Below, piece by piece: positions 35,461 through 43,704 of a stretch of 64,000 nt of DNA. Under the pieces are notes generated by a model, which saw only the letters and a list, made by a program, of their open reading frames with translations, did not search any database and was not told the DNA's origin. The stretch is from Bog-473 sp963721585 (GTDB lineage: Bacteria; Actinomycetota; Acidimicrobiia; Acidimicrobiales; RAAP-2): positions 1 through 64,000 of the forward strand of contig CAVRJN010000009.1 in NCBI GenBank assembly GCA_963721585.1, given 5' to 3'. The position numbers and the translations under genes are program-made. Every line of letters begins with the position of its first letter. Position 1 is the first letter of the stretch.

Positions 35461-36324
35461 TCAGTCGACTGGCAGGCGTTCGCGTACCTTCGACACGGCT
35501 TCCGCCGTGCGTTCCGAGCCCGACGCGAGGTATGGCGCGATTGCATCAAGCCCTGAATGAGCCACATCGCGGGCCAGGGGCTCGAGCTGGCGTGCGGCGT
35601 CGGTGACGAACGAAGCGGCCTGTTGTACCGCGTGGGTGGCCGTTCCACTCGAGTCCCGCACCGCGTAGGCAAATCCATCGCTGGCGTGTCGCAGACCTTC
35701 GGGATCGGGAGCAGCACTCTGCGCCAGTTGCAGGCCCGCCGTCAGACGCTCACCGGCATGGCGGCGCACTACCCGCCCCCGTCGGATCGTCTTCTTGCCG
35801 GCCTTGGAGCCGACTAGAATGGACGGCGGCAGATTCATTCCAGCGCGCCGCGCTTTCGCCCGCCCCACGCCGATGACCGTCTCGATCTCTCGAGCCTGAC
35901 GCTTCGCTCGCCACCCCAGGGAGGGCTCTCCTTCGGTGTCGAAGGCCGCGAGAATGAGCCCACCGAGAAGTCCAAGATTCTTGAGGAAGTGCACCTTCTG
36001 CTGCGCCCGGGTGGTCGGGTCCGATTCCTCCCAAAACCGATGGCCGGCATACGTCGTCGGGATGATCGAACCGATCAGGGCCAATGCGGCCAGTCGCCGG
36101 AATTTCCCAACAGCCAGGAGCACCCCAGCGCCGATCTGCACTGCACCGTTGATGCGGACCAGGGTCTGGGCGTCGACGCTGCCGACGCCAACGCTCTCGC
36201 TGAGCGGTTCGCTGACCACTTCGGCCTTCTTGGCCTTTCCGGCCGGGTGCAGGACGGCATCCCATCCTCCGACGACAAAGACGGATGCGAGCAGGGGACG
36301 AGCGATTCTCCGAGAGAGTGCCAT
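35461..36324 (-). CDS. DoxX-family membrane protein with long C-terminal extension
   Basis: 287 residues. Residues 1-~130 form a DoxX-like four-helix membrane domain (ARPLLASVFVVGGWDAVLHP, AVQIGAGVLLAVGKF, LKNLGLLGGLILAAFDTEG). The C-terminal ~150 residues are soluble, with a basic stretch and then a helix-rich tail, also seen in other actinobacterial members. Function unknown; DoxX relatives act in oxidative stress complexes. Convergent with the DUF1345 gene. Confidence 0.78.
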   Translation of the reverse strand: MALSRRIARPLLASVFVVGGWDAVLHPAGKAKKAEVVSEPLSESVGVGSVDAQTLVRINGAVQIGAGVLLAVGKFRRLAALALIGSIIPTTYAGHRFWEESDPTTRAQQKVHFLKNLGLLGGLILAAFDTEGEPSLGWRAKRQAREIETVIGVGRAKARRAGMNLPPSILVGSKAGKKTIRRGRVVRRHAGERLTAGLQLAQSAAPDPEGLRHASDGFAYAVRDSSGTATHAVQQAASFVTDAARQLEPLARDVAHSGLDAIAPYLASGSERTAEAVSKVRERLPVD

Positions 36325-36509
36325 GGACCTCTCCCTACCCGTATTTTGAGGAGGTTATCCCTCGAATCTCGTCACGACGCTGCAGGAAAGGTCGACGAAC
36401 AACCTCGCCCCAGGGGAGGCAGAAGGTCGCAAGGAGGCAACACCAGGGGTCACCTTTTCGGGTCGTCCTGAGGCACGTAACTCTTGATCGAACGGGTGAA
36501 CAGAGAGCC

Positions 36510-36689
36510 TTATGCGTCACCCTCGTCTTCGGACGCATCAGCGGCTGCCTTCTTCCGAACCTCTGAGTCCTCGAGAATGGCCCGGGCTTGTTCTTCTGGA
36601 TTGTCGCTCGCAGCCTCTTCGGGCGGCCTGCCGCTCGCTCGCGTTTCCACGTTCTCAGGGGGAATGCCCGATTCCACGTCATCTCTCAC
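36510..36689 (-). CDS. Small acidic protein of unknown function
   Basis: 59 residues from a GTG with GGGGGA before it. The sequence DNPEEQARAILEDSEVRKKA has the look of a widespread actinobacterial small-protein motif (AxAILxxSExR). It is acidic and helix-prone, with no cysteine and no membrane segment. The gaps on either side (36325-36509 and 36690-36866) show nothing else. Confidence 0.5.
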   Translation of the reverse strand: MRDDVESGIPPENVETRASGRPPEEAASDNPEEQARAILEDSEVRKKAAADASEDEGDA

Positions 36690-36866
36690 GTTGTCCCCCT
36701 GCCCATTTCGTCGTTCGCCGAATCTCGTCGGGGGCGACGCCGAGTACCGCCTGGTGTGCACTCGAGCACAGCCACACGATGCGTCCCGGGGCGGTTCGTC
36801 GGCGCTCGCGAGGGTATGTCCCCCTCGCTGAGTCCCGCAGGGGACTCGAGGACGGATCGAGGCAGC

Positions 36867-37352
36867 ATGGAAGGGTCTCAGTTCGGCTCAAGCCAGACTG
36901 ACGAGTCAGAAGCGGAACGGAACAATCGGAACCTGAGTGATCTTCTTCAGGAGCTGCGCGTGGCCGGTCTCGGCGTGCAGGTGCTCTTCGGTTTTCTGCT
37001 CGGACTGCCGTTCACCGTTCGCTTCAGCCGGCTCGATGGTCTGGGCCGAACGCTCTATCAGGTGAGCCTGCTCTGAGCGGCGGTGGCCACGGCGCTTCTG
37101 GTGAGCCCGGTCGCCTATCACCGCTGGGTCTTTCGTCGTCACGAGAAAAGACGACTGCTGCGCTATGCCAACGTGCAGGCCATTGTCGGGTTGGCCATGG
37201 TCGCTGTTGCTGTCTGCACTGCCGTCTGGATGGCACTGCTCTTCGTCGGCCTGAGCTGGCCGGTTGGGCTCCTCGCTGGAGCGACGACCGGGTGCTTCGC
37301 GGCGTTGTGGTTCGTGCTCCCGATTGTCGACAGAATCGGGGCCGATCGCTGA
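36867..37352 (+). pseudogene. DUF6328 family membrane protein interrupted by an in-frame TGA
   Basis: The start ESEAERNNRNLSDLLQELRV and GVQVLFGFLLGLPFTVRF match this family of small four-helix membrane proteins. TGA at 37074-37076 stops the frame after YQVSLL. The same frame then continues AAVATALLVSPVAYHRWVFR through to a normal end at 37352, 161 codons in all. One base change would restore it. A GAGG site precedes the ATG. It may be a real nonsense mutation or a base error. Confidence 0.7.
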
Positions 37353-37479
37353 CTGCCCGGGTTCGACGCAGGTCGAGCTCTACACCCACCCACACGTTTG
37401 TTTTCAGCCGATGCCGTCGGGGTATCGGCCCCAGTGCACAACCAACGGATGATCGCCCTTCACCTGGGAGGATTCTGCG

Positions 37480-37806
37480 ATGCCAGAACAGGCATGGAGC
37501 ACGAAACGGGAACGTCAGTACGAGCACATCAAGAGCGGGCTGAAGCAGCGGGGCAACTCTGAAGAGCTGGCGGAGGAGATCGCGGCGAGAACGGTGAACA
37601 AGGAACGGGCGCGTCTCGGCGAGTCCAAGACAAAGAGCCGCGGCTCGACCGAGGACATCTCCTCGTGTCGTCGCGGTGGCCCGCGTTCCCATAGCGGCGC
37701 CGGCGGGCGGACGCGAGACCAGCTGTACCAAGAGGCGAAGCGCAAGGGGATTGCGGGCCGCTCCACAATGACCAAGGCTCAGCTGGAGCGGGCGGTCGAT
37801 CGGTAG
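37480..37806 (+). CDS. Small basic protein of the so-called plasmid stabilization family
   Basis: 108 residues. WSTKRERQYEHIKSGLKQRG at the start, AEEIAARTVNKERARLGE in the middle and a C-terminal TRDQLYQEAKRKGIAGRSTM element with the helix-extended-loop-helix pattern of Rho N-terminal or SAP-like domains. These are often annotated as plasmid stabilization proteins without evidence. It starts at ATG after a GGGAGG site. Confidence 0.72.
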   Translation: MPEQAWSTKRERQYEHIKSGLKQRGNSEELAEEIAARTVNKERARLGESKTKSRGSTEDISSCRRGGPRSHSGAGGRTRDQLYQEAKRKGIAGRSTMTKAQLERAVDR

Positions 37807-37841
37807 CAGCCACGCCGTCTGCGGATTTGCCCAAGGACCTG

Positions 37842-38195
37842 CTACCGCCCGGAACCCCGGAGCGCAGACATGGCGGCGAGGTCAGACACGGTGGCCGCCA
37901 CCAGCGCTGCGACGGCGACTTGAGCGCCGCGATTGCGTCGAGCAGTGACGACTGCGTAGGCGACGATCGCCAAGTTGAGCCCGGCGCGGGCGGCGAGCCA
38001 GGGCCAACGGGGCCGGCCTCGGAGCAGGCCCGGAACGAGAGCGAGGTCGGCGAGGCCCACGAGCCGTGCAGCCCGTGGGTCGCTCAGGCCCACAGGCGGT
38101 CCGACGCGGGCCGGCACCGCGGCAAGGGCACCGCCGATGGCGGTCGTGAGCCGTCCCACCCGGACCGCTGCTCGCTCCGCGTTGTCGGGCGTCAT
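37842..38195 (-). CDS. Small hydrophobic protein of unknown function
   Basis: 117 residues from the ATG at 38195. It is Ala/Arg-rich with hydrophobic stretches (LAARAGLNLAIVAYAVVTAR and VAVAALVAATVSDLAAMSAL). Probably membrane-associated; no family recognised. Confidence 0.5.
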   Translation of the reverse strand: MTPDNAERAAVRVGRLTTAIGGALAAVPARVGPPVGLSDPRAARLVGLADLALVPGLLRGRPRWPWLAARAGLNLAIVAYAVVTARRNRGAQVAVAALVAATVSDLAAMSALRGSGR

Positions 38196-38342
38196 GTGGT
38201 CGAGGTTACGGGCTCGCTGGAGTCTCGGCGAACTTATGACTGCGAACTTCTGAACACCATTGCCGGGACCACCGTCATGCGGATGACCAAGCCATCGATT
38301 CGGGAGCGTGGTCACCTTTCGCCGTGTGAATGGCGCCCTTTT

Positions 38343-38609
38343 TTATCTGCCGGTGCGCTCGCGGTGCGTGCACCCCGGCCAGCAGCAGGGTCGGCGTAGG
38401 CCTTCCTCCAACTCCTCCTGCGTCCGCCGAATGCGGCGCTCTCTCGTCACCGCCTGCTTGGCATCCTCGACCCAGCAGATGAACTCATTGCGGGCCAGAG
38501 GCGTGATGTCCTTCCAGGCATGGAGCGCCCGGGGATTGCCAATCAGGGCGCCACGCAGATCCCCGGGAAGCTTGTGCACCACCCCACCCGGCACGCGCGG
38601 GGTGCTCAC
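38343..38609 (-). CDS. Small YdeI/OmpD-associated-type protein
   Basis: 88 residues with LPGDLRGALIGNPRALHAWK, ITPLARNEFICWVEDAKQ and a C-terminal RRPCCWPGCTHR. The first two match the C-terminal domain of YdeI-type proteins, while the Cys-rich end is typical of a short actinobacterial branch. Role unknown. The start is GTG. Confidence 0.68.
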   Translation of the reverse strand: MSTPRVPGGVVHKLPGDLRGALIGNPRALHAWKDITPLARNEFICWVEDAKQAVTRERRIRRTQEELEEGLRRPCCWPGCTHRERTGR

Positions 38610-38686
38610 GGAACCACCCTGGTTGAGACGCGGAATTCAGCCTCGTAGTCCCGTCGAGGCAGGGAGGGCCAGGAACGAGCTTTCAT

Positions 38687-39817
38687 TCAGGTCCCCGGAG
38701 TTCCATCGCCCTTCTCGGCGCGCAGTGCATCAACTTCGGCCAGCAACGTGGCCGCCATCCAGGCGGGGACTCCCGTGCCGCGCATGTCAGCACCCGCCAA
38801 CGCCCGACGAATGCGGGCTTCACGGTCTGGGGTCAGCCGCGCGTGCTTCCACGTAAAGGGCTCGGTGCTGTCACCACTTCCAGATCCTGGCAGGCGAGCC
38901 TCACAGTAGGCGTCAACCAATGTCCCGTATCGACTGGCGATCGTTGCGACCGCGTCGTCTCGGTCGATCCGACCAGCCAGCAAATCCTGAAGGGCAGCCA
39001 TCCAGATGCTGCGGCCCACGGCGAATCCGCCATAGCCCGGCAAGGGTGCCGCGACGCGCAGCCAGTGCTCGACCTGTTCCATCAGCGCGTTGCGCCCGAG
39101 AACAATGCATTCGGAGGGACCGTCGGCCTGGCCGGCGACCGCCCGCAGGACTTCTTTCGCTCCTTCGGTTGTTTCGTAACCCTCGAGTTTCCAGACGGTT
39201 GGGTGCACCCCACCTTTGGAGAACGCCGCGATCGTTTCGGCGGTCAGTCCCGGTCGGGCATCGCGATCGAAGCTGAACTGATCCTCGTTCTGTGCCAGCT
39301 GCTCTCTGGTTGGGGGAATGAGCAGTTCGAAGAGCCACGGCCAGCCGGCCTTGGCTCCCCACGCCGATACCTCTGCGAGCCGCTCGATCTGTGCTGTCCG
39401 GTCAGCAACCTTGTCGGCAGGGTTGTATCGAACCAGGACCTTGAAGAAATCCGGATCGAAGGCGGCCAAGTGCTCGGGGTAGTCCTTGCCATACTCGAGC
39501 TCGAACAGGTTTGTCCCGCTCTTCTCAATGGGCATGGCCAGCACGAGGCCATCATCCTTGGCCCGCCGGGCCACCTCAGAACCCAAATGCTCGTCGACGA
39601 GCACGCCAGCCCGGCCGACCTCCAAGCCTGACGCCACGGCTCGGTGGAGTCCTTCATAGATCACCAGCTTGGCGTCTCGCATTTTCGCGAGGTCTGCCTC
39701 GGGCGCGTCCTCCTCTAGCCCGAACAGCGCCTTTGCAAACGAGGAGCGCTGATCCATGGCGAGGATGAACAAGGGCTCTTCGGCCGACGGCTCATAGCGC
39801 TGTTCGGAGGGCGTCAT
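38687..39817 (-). CDS. DUF2090-type aldolase-fold protein
   Basis: 376 residues, TIM-barrel type. LFILAMDQRSSFAKALFG at the N-terminus, GVLVDEHLGSEVARRAKDDG, DFFKVLVRYNPAD, GVHPTVWKLEGYE and CIVLGRNALMEQVEHWLRVA match the DUF2090 domain, which is found fused to IolC sugar kinases and is linked to 2-deoxy-5-keto-D-gluconate 6-phosphate cleavage. Here it stands alone, with no inositol genes nearby. The ATG overlaps the stop of the next minus-strand small gene by 4 bp. Confidence 0.8.
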   Translation of the reverse strand: MTPSEQRYEPSAEEPLFILAMDQRSSFAKALFGLEEDAPEADLAKMRDAKLVIYEGLHRAVASGLEVGRAGVLVDEHLGSEVARRAKDDGLVLAMPIEKSGTNLFELEYGKDYPEHLAAFDPDFFKVLVRYNPADKVADRTAQIERLAEVSAWGAKAGWPWLFELLIPPTREQLAQNEDQFSFDRDARPGLTAETIAAFSKGGVHPTVWKLEGYETTEGAKEVLRAVAGQADGPSECIVLGRNALMEQVEHWLRVAAPLPGYGGFAVGRSIWMAALQDLLAGRIDRDDAVATIASRYGTLVDAYCEARLPGSGSGDSTEPFTWKHARLTPDREARIRRALAGADMRGTGVPAWMAATLLAEVDALRAEKGDGTPGT

Positions 39818-40041
39818 TCATCTGCCGCGCTTTCGTGCCGCCAGCCCTGCTTGTATTCGGCATCATGAAGTCGACGAACCTGGTGAGCGTAATGATCCAG
39901 GCGATCGGCTGCGGTCTGTGCCTCGTGATAATCATGCCCGTGATCACGAGCGGCCGTCTTTTCCTCGGTTCTCTTTCTCACGATGTGCAGCTCTTCGCGG
40001 GCGAGCTCGACGATCTTTTCCAAGGTCTCTTCCAGGTTCAT
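39814..40041 (-). CDS. Small charged helical protein, coupled to the DUF2090 gene
   Basis: 75 residues, helix-rich and coiled-coil-prone (LEKIVELAREELHIVRKRTE), with many His residues towards the C-terminus. The ATG at 40041 has an AAAGGAG site. Its stop overlaps the start of the downstream DUF2090 gene, so the two are translated together. Family not recognised. Confidence 0.6.
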   Translation of the reverse strand: MNLEETLEKIVELAREELHIVRKRTEEKTAARDHGHDYHEAQTAADRLDHYAHQVRRLHDAEYKQGWRHESAADE

Positions 40042-40139
40042 GGATCTCCTTTCGGACAGACGCTACCGAAACCGCCGACCAGTGATGGCCTCGGCGGCGG
40101 TCTGCGGATCGTCCAGGCCTGAGTGCTTTCACAACCTTG

Positions 40140-40265
40140 TCAGTTCTCTTCCGGCCCCGACCACGTGGCGGGAGGATCGCTGGCCGGGAAGGACTCCTCA
40201 TCGGCTTCTTCGAGTTCATCATCGGAGACCTCGTCGGCTGCCCCGGGCACGTCATCGTCTGCCAT
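40140..40265 (-). CDS. Very small acidic protein with SFPASDPP motif
   Basis: 41 codons. ATG at 40265 is preceded by GAGAGAGGAG. It is mostly Asp/Glu and ends in EESFPASDPPATWSGPEEN. The FPASDPP motif recurs in tiny proteins of many bacteria. Function unknown. Confidence 0.6.
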   Translation of the reverse strand: MADDDVPGAADEVSDDELEEADEESFPASDPPATWSGPEEN

Positions 40266-40414
40266 ACGAACACTCCTCTCTCACATCCCCCAGTGTTGCT
40301 CCAATGCGCTCGCGTTTCCACCGCGTCACCCCTGTCCGGGAGACACACTCGCAGGCGGAGAAGCGAGCACAATGACAACCGCAGGCGTGAACTGGATGCG
40401 CGGGGGGCGGCCCC

Positions 40415-40439
40415 GGTCTCGATCCCGGCACCTTGGGAT
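40415..40439 (+). repeat. Degenerate tRNA-Lys 3'-half: left copy of a 25-bp direct repeat, candidate attachment site
   Basis: The 25 bases are identical to 61154-61178, inside the tRNA-Lys(TTT) gene, in the same orientation. Similarity continues to 40401 (35 of 39 bases over 40401-40439 against 61140-61178). It covers the 3' side of the anticodon stem, the T arm and the acceptor end, which is the part duplicated when an element integrates at a tRNA 3' end. Mismatches break the T stem, so it is not a functional tRNA. Confidence 0.75.
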
Positions 40440-40487
40440 CCGACGATTGGGACATGGAGCCGCTCGCGGAGGTCGCTTGCCTTTCTG

Positions 40488-40510
40488 ACGTCGATACGTC
40501 GATACGTCGA
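40488..40510 (+). repeat. Short array of the 8-bp unit TACGTCGA (nearly 3 copies)
   Basis: ACGTCGA followed by two full TACGTCGA units, introduced by the bases TCTG. The same unit, also introduced by TCTG, occurs in a longer array at 41561. Confidence 0.85.
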
Positions 40511-41022
40511 GCGAAGGATCGGTCGCTCCCCAGCCTCCCTCAGGCACAGCGGGGAACACGGGACCATGGACTCAGTGAGCCTGCTCTGTGTCGCCGTGCT
40601 CGCACTCGCGCAAACCATCGGAGAGTGGCACGGCCGAACCAGCTCGGGTAACCGAACTGAGCGCCTTCAGCAGTTCGGATGTGGCACCGACGAAATGGTG
40701 TCACGCGCGGGATGAACTGGCGCACGCGGAGGTGTCTCGACCGTTCGACCTGACGGCCGTCCACATGTCACGCCCTTGTTGAATCTGGCTCGAAGGCGGG
40801 TTCTACGCTTCGGCCACATGGACGATCAGCTCACGTCCAACCCGGCGCAGGGCGCCCGTGAGCCAAGGTCCACCCGAGCGAAGGGCGTGGCCTCCACCGG
40901 GGCGAGGCCGCTCGGACAATCAATGGCGACGCATGTTCATTGCGTTCTTGTTCAAAGGTCTCGTCATTCGGGCGTCAGTATGTTTCTATAGCGACTTCAA
41001 CGCGAGCACTGAGGAGGTGCAC
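40511..41022. other. Stretch without a recognised gene
   Basis: Both strands were read. Open frames here have no conserved motif or good ribosome site. The region lies just inside the left boundary of the proposed island and may hold decayed sequence. Confidence 0.5.
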
Positions 41023-41100
41023 ATGAACATCCACCCGAGCCGTCCGATGCTGAAGCTGTGCGCCGACGCCGCTGCGGATCATCCCACTCTGCTGGACTGA
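41023..41100 (+). CDS. Possible 25-residue peptide with strong ribosome site
   Basis: ATG at 41023 follows GAGGAGGTGCAC. The frame gives MNIHPSRPMLKLCADAAADH and stops at 41100. The same frame is open again downstream into the small gene at 41233, so it could be a leader peptide or an old N-terminus cut off by the TGA. No family recognised. Confidence 0.35.
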   Translation: MNIHPSRPMLKLCADAAADHPTLLD

Positions 41101-41232
41101 GCCAGCATCGAGTTCGACAGCGGGGGCGCCAACGGCGCCGCCTCACTCTTCCGAGCGAACAGCGTTGTGCCGTCGCGCCCACTGACGGCACCTCCCGTCA
41201 ATACCTCGTTTCTCTGTCCCCCAGGAGCACAG

Positions 41233-41439
41233 ATGCACCCCGAACTGGTACGCGCCCTCGCCAAGGCGAGACATGACGATCTCCTCGACAGGCATCAGAC
41301 CCGAAGGCAGCCAAGAGTCCGACGCGATGCCGGTTCATTACGGTTCGCTCGCTCCCGTCAACGGGTGGGCACACTCCTTATTTGGGCAGGCGCACGCCTG
41401 CTGGGTGACCAGCGGGCGCTGGAGCTTGCTCGCAAATAG
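41233..41439 (+). CDS. Small basic protein, MHPELVRA-type
   Basis: 68 residues. ATG at 41233 after CCAGGAGCACAG. The start HPELVRALAKARHDDLL, a basic middle and a hydrophobic RVGTLLIWAGARLLGDQ resemble a common class of small actinobacterial proteins with an N-terminal helix and a C-terminal membrane-leaning helix. Function unknown. Confidence 0.5.
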   Translation: MHPELVRALAKARHDDLLDRHQTRRQPRVRRDAGSLRFARSRQRVGTLLIWAGARLLGDQRALELARK

Positions 41440-41560
41440 TTCATGCGAGTCCATGAGAATGCGCCGAAGTCAATTCTTTGGGCTACAAGATTGGCTGCAG
41501 GTCCTGCAGGTCCGCCACAAATCCCTCCCCCGCTTGCTCTAAGACCATCGTCACCATCTG

Positions 41561-41623
41561 ACGTCGATACGTCGATACGTCGATACGTCGATACGTCGAT
41601 ACGTCGATACGTCGATACGTCGA
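41561..41623 (+). repeat. Array of the 8-bp unit TACGTCGA (nearly 8 copies)
   Basis: ACGTCGA followed by seven perfect TACGTCGA units. It lies in a non-coding gap (41440-41704) that otherwise shows nothing clear. A shorter array of the same unit is at 40488. The unit contains the nested palindromes ACGT and TCGA. Perfect identity suggests recent slippage. Confidence 0.9.
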
Positions 41624-41704
41624 ACCAGAGATCCATTGTCTTTACGCTCCGTTCGAACCATGGGGGCAGGGTGACCGTGCCTGTCAGAGCGCCACTACGG
41701 GCAT

Positions 41705-42130
41705 CTATTTCGGGCGGAAACCTTCGAACTGTTCGGCCCCCTCGATGGGTTGTACCCAGTGGTGGCGATACGACGTGTGTAGCTCCATGGTGGGCGCCGG
41801 AAAACCCGGATCGACGAAATTGCCGACTGCGATCGCCATGCCCGGACGACCGTCGATGGTCCAGAACACCGTTGAGCCGCACGTAGGGCAGAAGTGGTAC
41901 CTGACCTCGTCACCATTCGTTGTTCCAACGCCGTTGATTTCTGACCCGTTGTAGACCTTTGTTTCACCCGTCACAGCCATGGCCCGAGTATCTGGGAAGA
42001 GCGCGCTGACCTGAAAGGCACTCCCCGTCCGCTTCTGACAGAAGTCGCAGTGGCAGGTCAATACGGCGACAGGTTCGTTCTCAACCGTGACCTGGAGCCG
42101 GCCACAAGCACATTCGGCAGTCCGAGGCAT
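41705..42130 (-). CDS. GFA / CENP-V family zinc protein
   Basis: 141 residues. The zinc-binding cysteines are seen in CACGRLQV, TCHCDFCQKRTGSAFQV and YHFCPTCGSTVFW. These proteins are called glutathione-dependent formaldehyde-activating enzymes after one member. This organism probably uses mycothiol, so that name is not implied. The ATG at 42130 is the family start. Confidence 0.85.
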   Translation of the reverse strand: MPRTAECACGRLQVTVENEPVAVLTCHCDFCQKRTGSAFQVSALFPDTRAMAVTGETKVYNGSEINGVGTTNGDEVRYHFCPTCGSTVFWTIDGRPGMAIAVGNFVDPGFPAPTMELHTSYRHHWVQPIEGAEQFEGFRPK

Positions 42131-42245
42131 TGCCCAATTGTTCGCACAGGTCTAGGAGGACTGGCAACCAGGAGCGCGGCCAATGGAATCCGTCGCGTCG
42201 TGCCCCGAACGCCGGGACTGTGACGGCTCGCCAATTGGCATTGAT

Positions 42246-42755
42246 TCAGGGTAAGTGCAGGATCCTTGTCAAATCCCAGCGGTGATGGAAAGCATCGTGA
42301 GCATTGGAGGCGACAACATCGGAGAGTTCCATGGCGCCACGCTCTGAGTGCAGCATCACGACTCTCGCTGGATCTGCCTCCTCGACGGCAGTGAGCCAGT
42401 CGGCAACAGCGATGCGGAACGACCAGGTTGCTCCCGGGAGAGCAACCTCGTTGTAGTGCCGGGCCTCGGCAAGGAGATCGGGGTCATAGGGAACGACGTG
42501 TGGATCCGAGCCTCGTGCGACGGCAACAAGCCGTTCCGCCCAGATCCGTGTGTTGTCGGTCATGTGTGAGATGTAGCCGCATACGTTCCACCCGAGATCA
42601 GAATGCCGCTCCGTTCCAGTTGCGTCGATAACAAGATCCTCTACGGCGTCTGGCATTTCGTTCATCAGGGAGATTAAGCCTGCTTGTCCGGCGGCCCATG
42701 AAAACCCGCACTCGCGACATGGCTCGCCATACAGCGGAGCACCCCAATTATCCAC
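42246..42755 (-). CDS. DinB/MDMPI-like metal-binding protein
   Basis: 169 residues. There is a central W-N-V-C-G-Y-I-S-H-M segment, WADWLTAVEE-like helices and a C-terminal DVVASNAHDAFHHRWDLTRI with His residues placed as in DinB four-helix proteins, many of which use thiol cofactors such as mycothiol. The N-terminus carries two extra Cys residues (EPCRECGFSW). The substrate is unknown. Confidence 0.65.
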   Translation of the reverse strand: MDNWGAPLYGEPCRECGFSWAAGQAGLISLMNEMPDAVEDLVIDATGTERHSDLGWNVCGYISHMTDNTRIWAERLVAVARGSDPHVVPYDPDLLAEARHYNEVALPGATWSFRIAVADWLTAVEEADPARVVMLHSERGAMELSDVVASNAHDAFHHRWDLTRILHLP

Positions 42756-42840
42756 CCTGGAAGTATCTCACTTCGGGAGATGTGATCGGATGGCCAGTGA
42801 TGGACCTACGTAGCCCTAACGACGCTGCCGCATGGGCGGC

Positions 42841-43398
42841 TCAGTGCTCCATCTTCAGCGATGGTCCCAAACAGGATTTCGGGAGAGTAGGACAGCCAGC
42901 AACACTCCATGCCATCCGGCCCACGTTCGAACCATAGGGCAGCACGGCGATGCCCTTCGGTGGGTGGCTGTTGCCCGGCACATAGAACCAGAGCCACGTC
43001 CGGGTTCCTGAAGCAATCGTGTGGGCAGCGCCGGCACATTGATAGGGGTTCTGAGGCCCGACACTTTCACCTTCGCCCTCTGTTGGGATAAGCGTTGCCT
43101 GAATCGGTGCGCAGTCGTAGGTCGATGTCCCCTTGTTCGAGATCCATAGTCTGAAGGACACGGCGCCGAAATGGTCGACCATGACGGAATAGGGGGAACC
43201 GACAACGTGCATTCCTGGCTTCGGCCCATAGGACCCTTGACTGACGTGTAGCGATTGTGGGACGCCAGCCGCCGTGGTAATCGAAGCACCCATCGTGTTT
43301 GCGCTAGATAGTGAAGACGAGCCACACGAGGTCAAGAGGGGGACAAGGGCGAGCAGGGCCACCCACCACAAGCTGCGCTGTCGAAAGTTCGCCGCCAC
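42841..43398 (-). CDS. Predicted lipoprotein of unknown function
   Basis: About 185 residues. The signal sequence RQRSLWWVALLALVPLLTSC ends in the lipobox LTSC, so the mature protein would be lipid-anchored. The body is beta-rich and Gly/Ser-rich with two further Cys residues (YDCAP, YQCAGAAH) that could pair. I placed the start at the GTG at 43398 just before the signal; the frame is open to 43476. Confidence 0.6.
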   Translation of the reverse strand: MAANFRQRSLWWVALLALVPLLTSCGSSSLSSANTMGASITTAAGVPQSLHVSQGSYGPKPGMHVVGSPYSVMVDHFGAVSFRLWISNKGTSTYDCAPIQATLIPTEGEGESVGPQNPYQCAGAAHTIASGTRTWLWFYVPGNSHPPKGIAVLPYGSNVGRMAWSVAGCPTLPKSCLGPSLKMEH

Positions 43399-43704
43399 GC
43401 TGTCGAAATAGTACTTGCCGATGCCTCTGGGAGGAATCCTGAGCCCTATCAGAACTGTGGTCACAGCAACTGTCAACGCGCCCCAGTCCTCGCTGTCGGG
43501 ACGGGAGCCACCTTGCGAATCCTCTTTGTGTCAAGACCCCTGTTCTGAGGTAAATCGGGCGCGGCCATTCGAGCCGCCACGGAATGGCGTAGCGGCGTAG
43601 GATTTCTCTGGGTTCGGGAGTGACTTCGCCGAAGAGCCGGCCGTGCAGGGTGAAGAGCCGGTCACGCAGGCTGCGAGTCGTTCCCTGATGTCCTCCCGGA
43701 CCCC

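Noticed and set aside
37074..37076. Selenocysteine codon in the DUF6328 gene
   Set aside because: No Cys or Sec is expected at this position of the family and no SECIS-like hairpin directly follows.
41561..41623. CRISPR-like array
   Set aside because: The 8-bp units abut each other with no spacers, and no cas genes are present.
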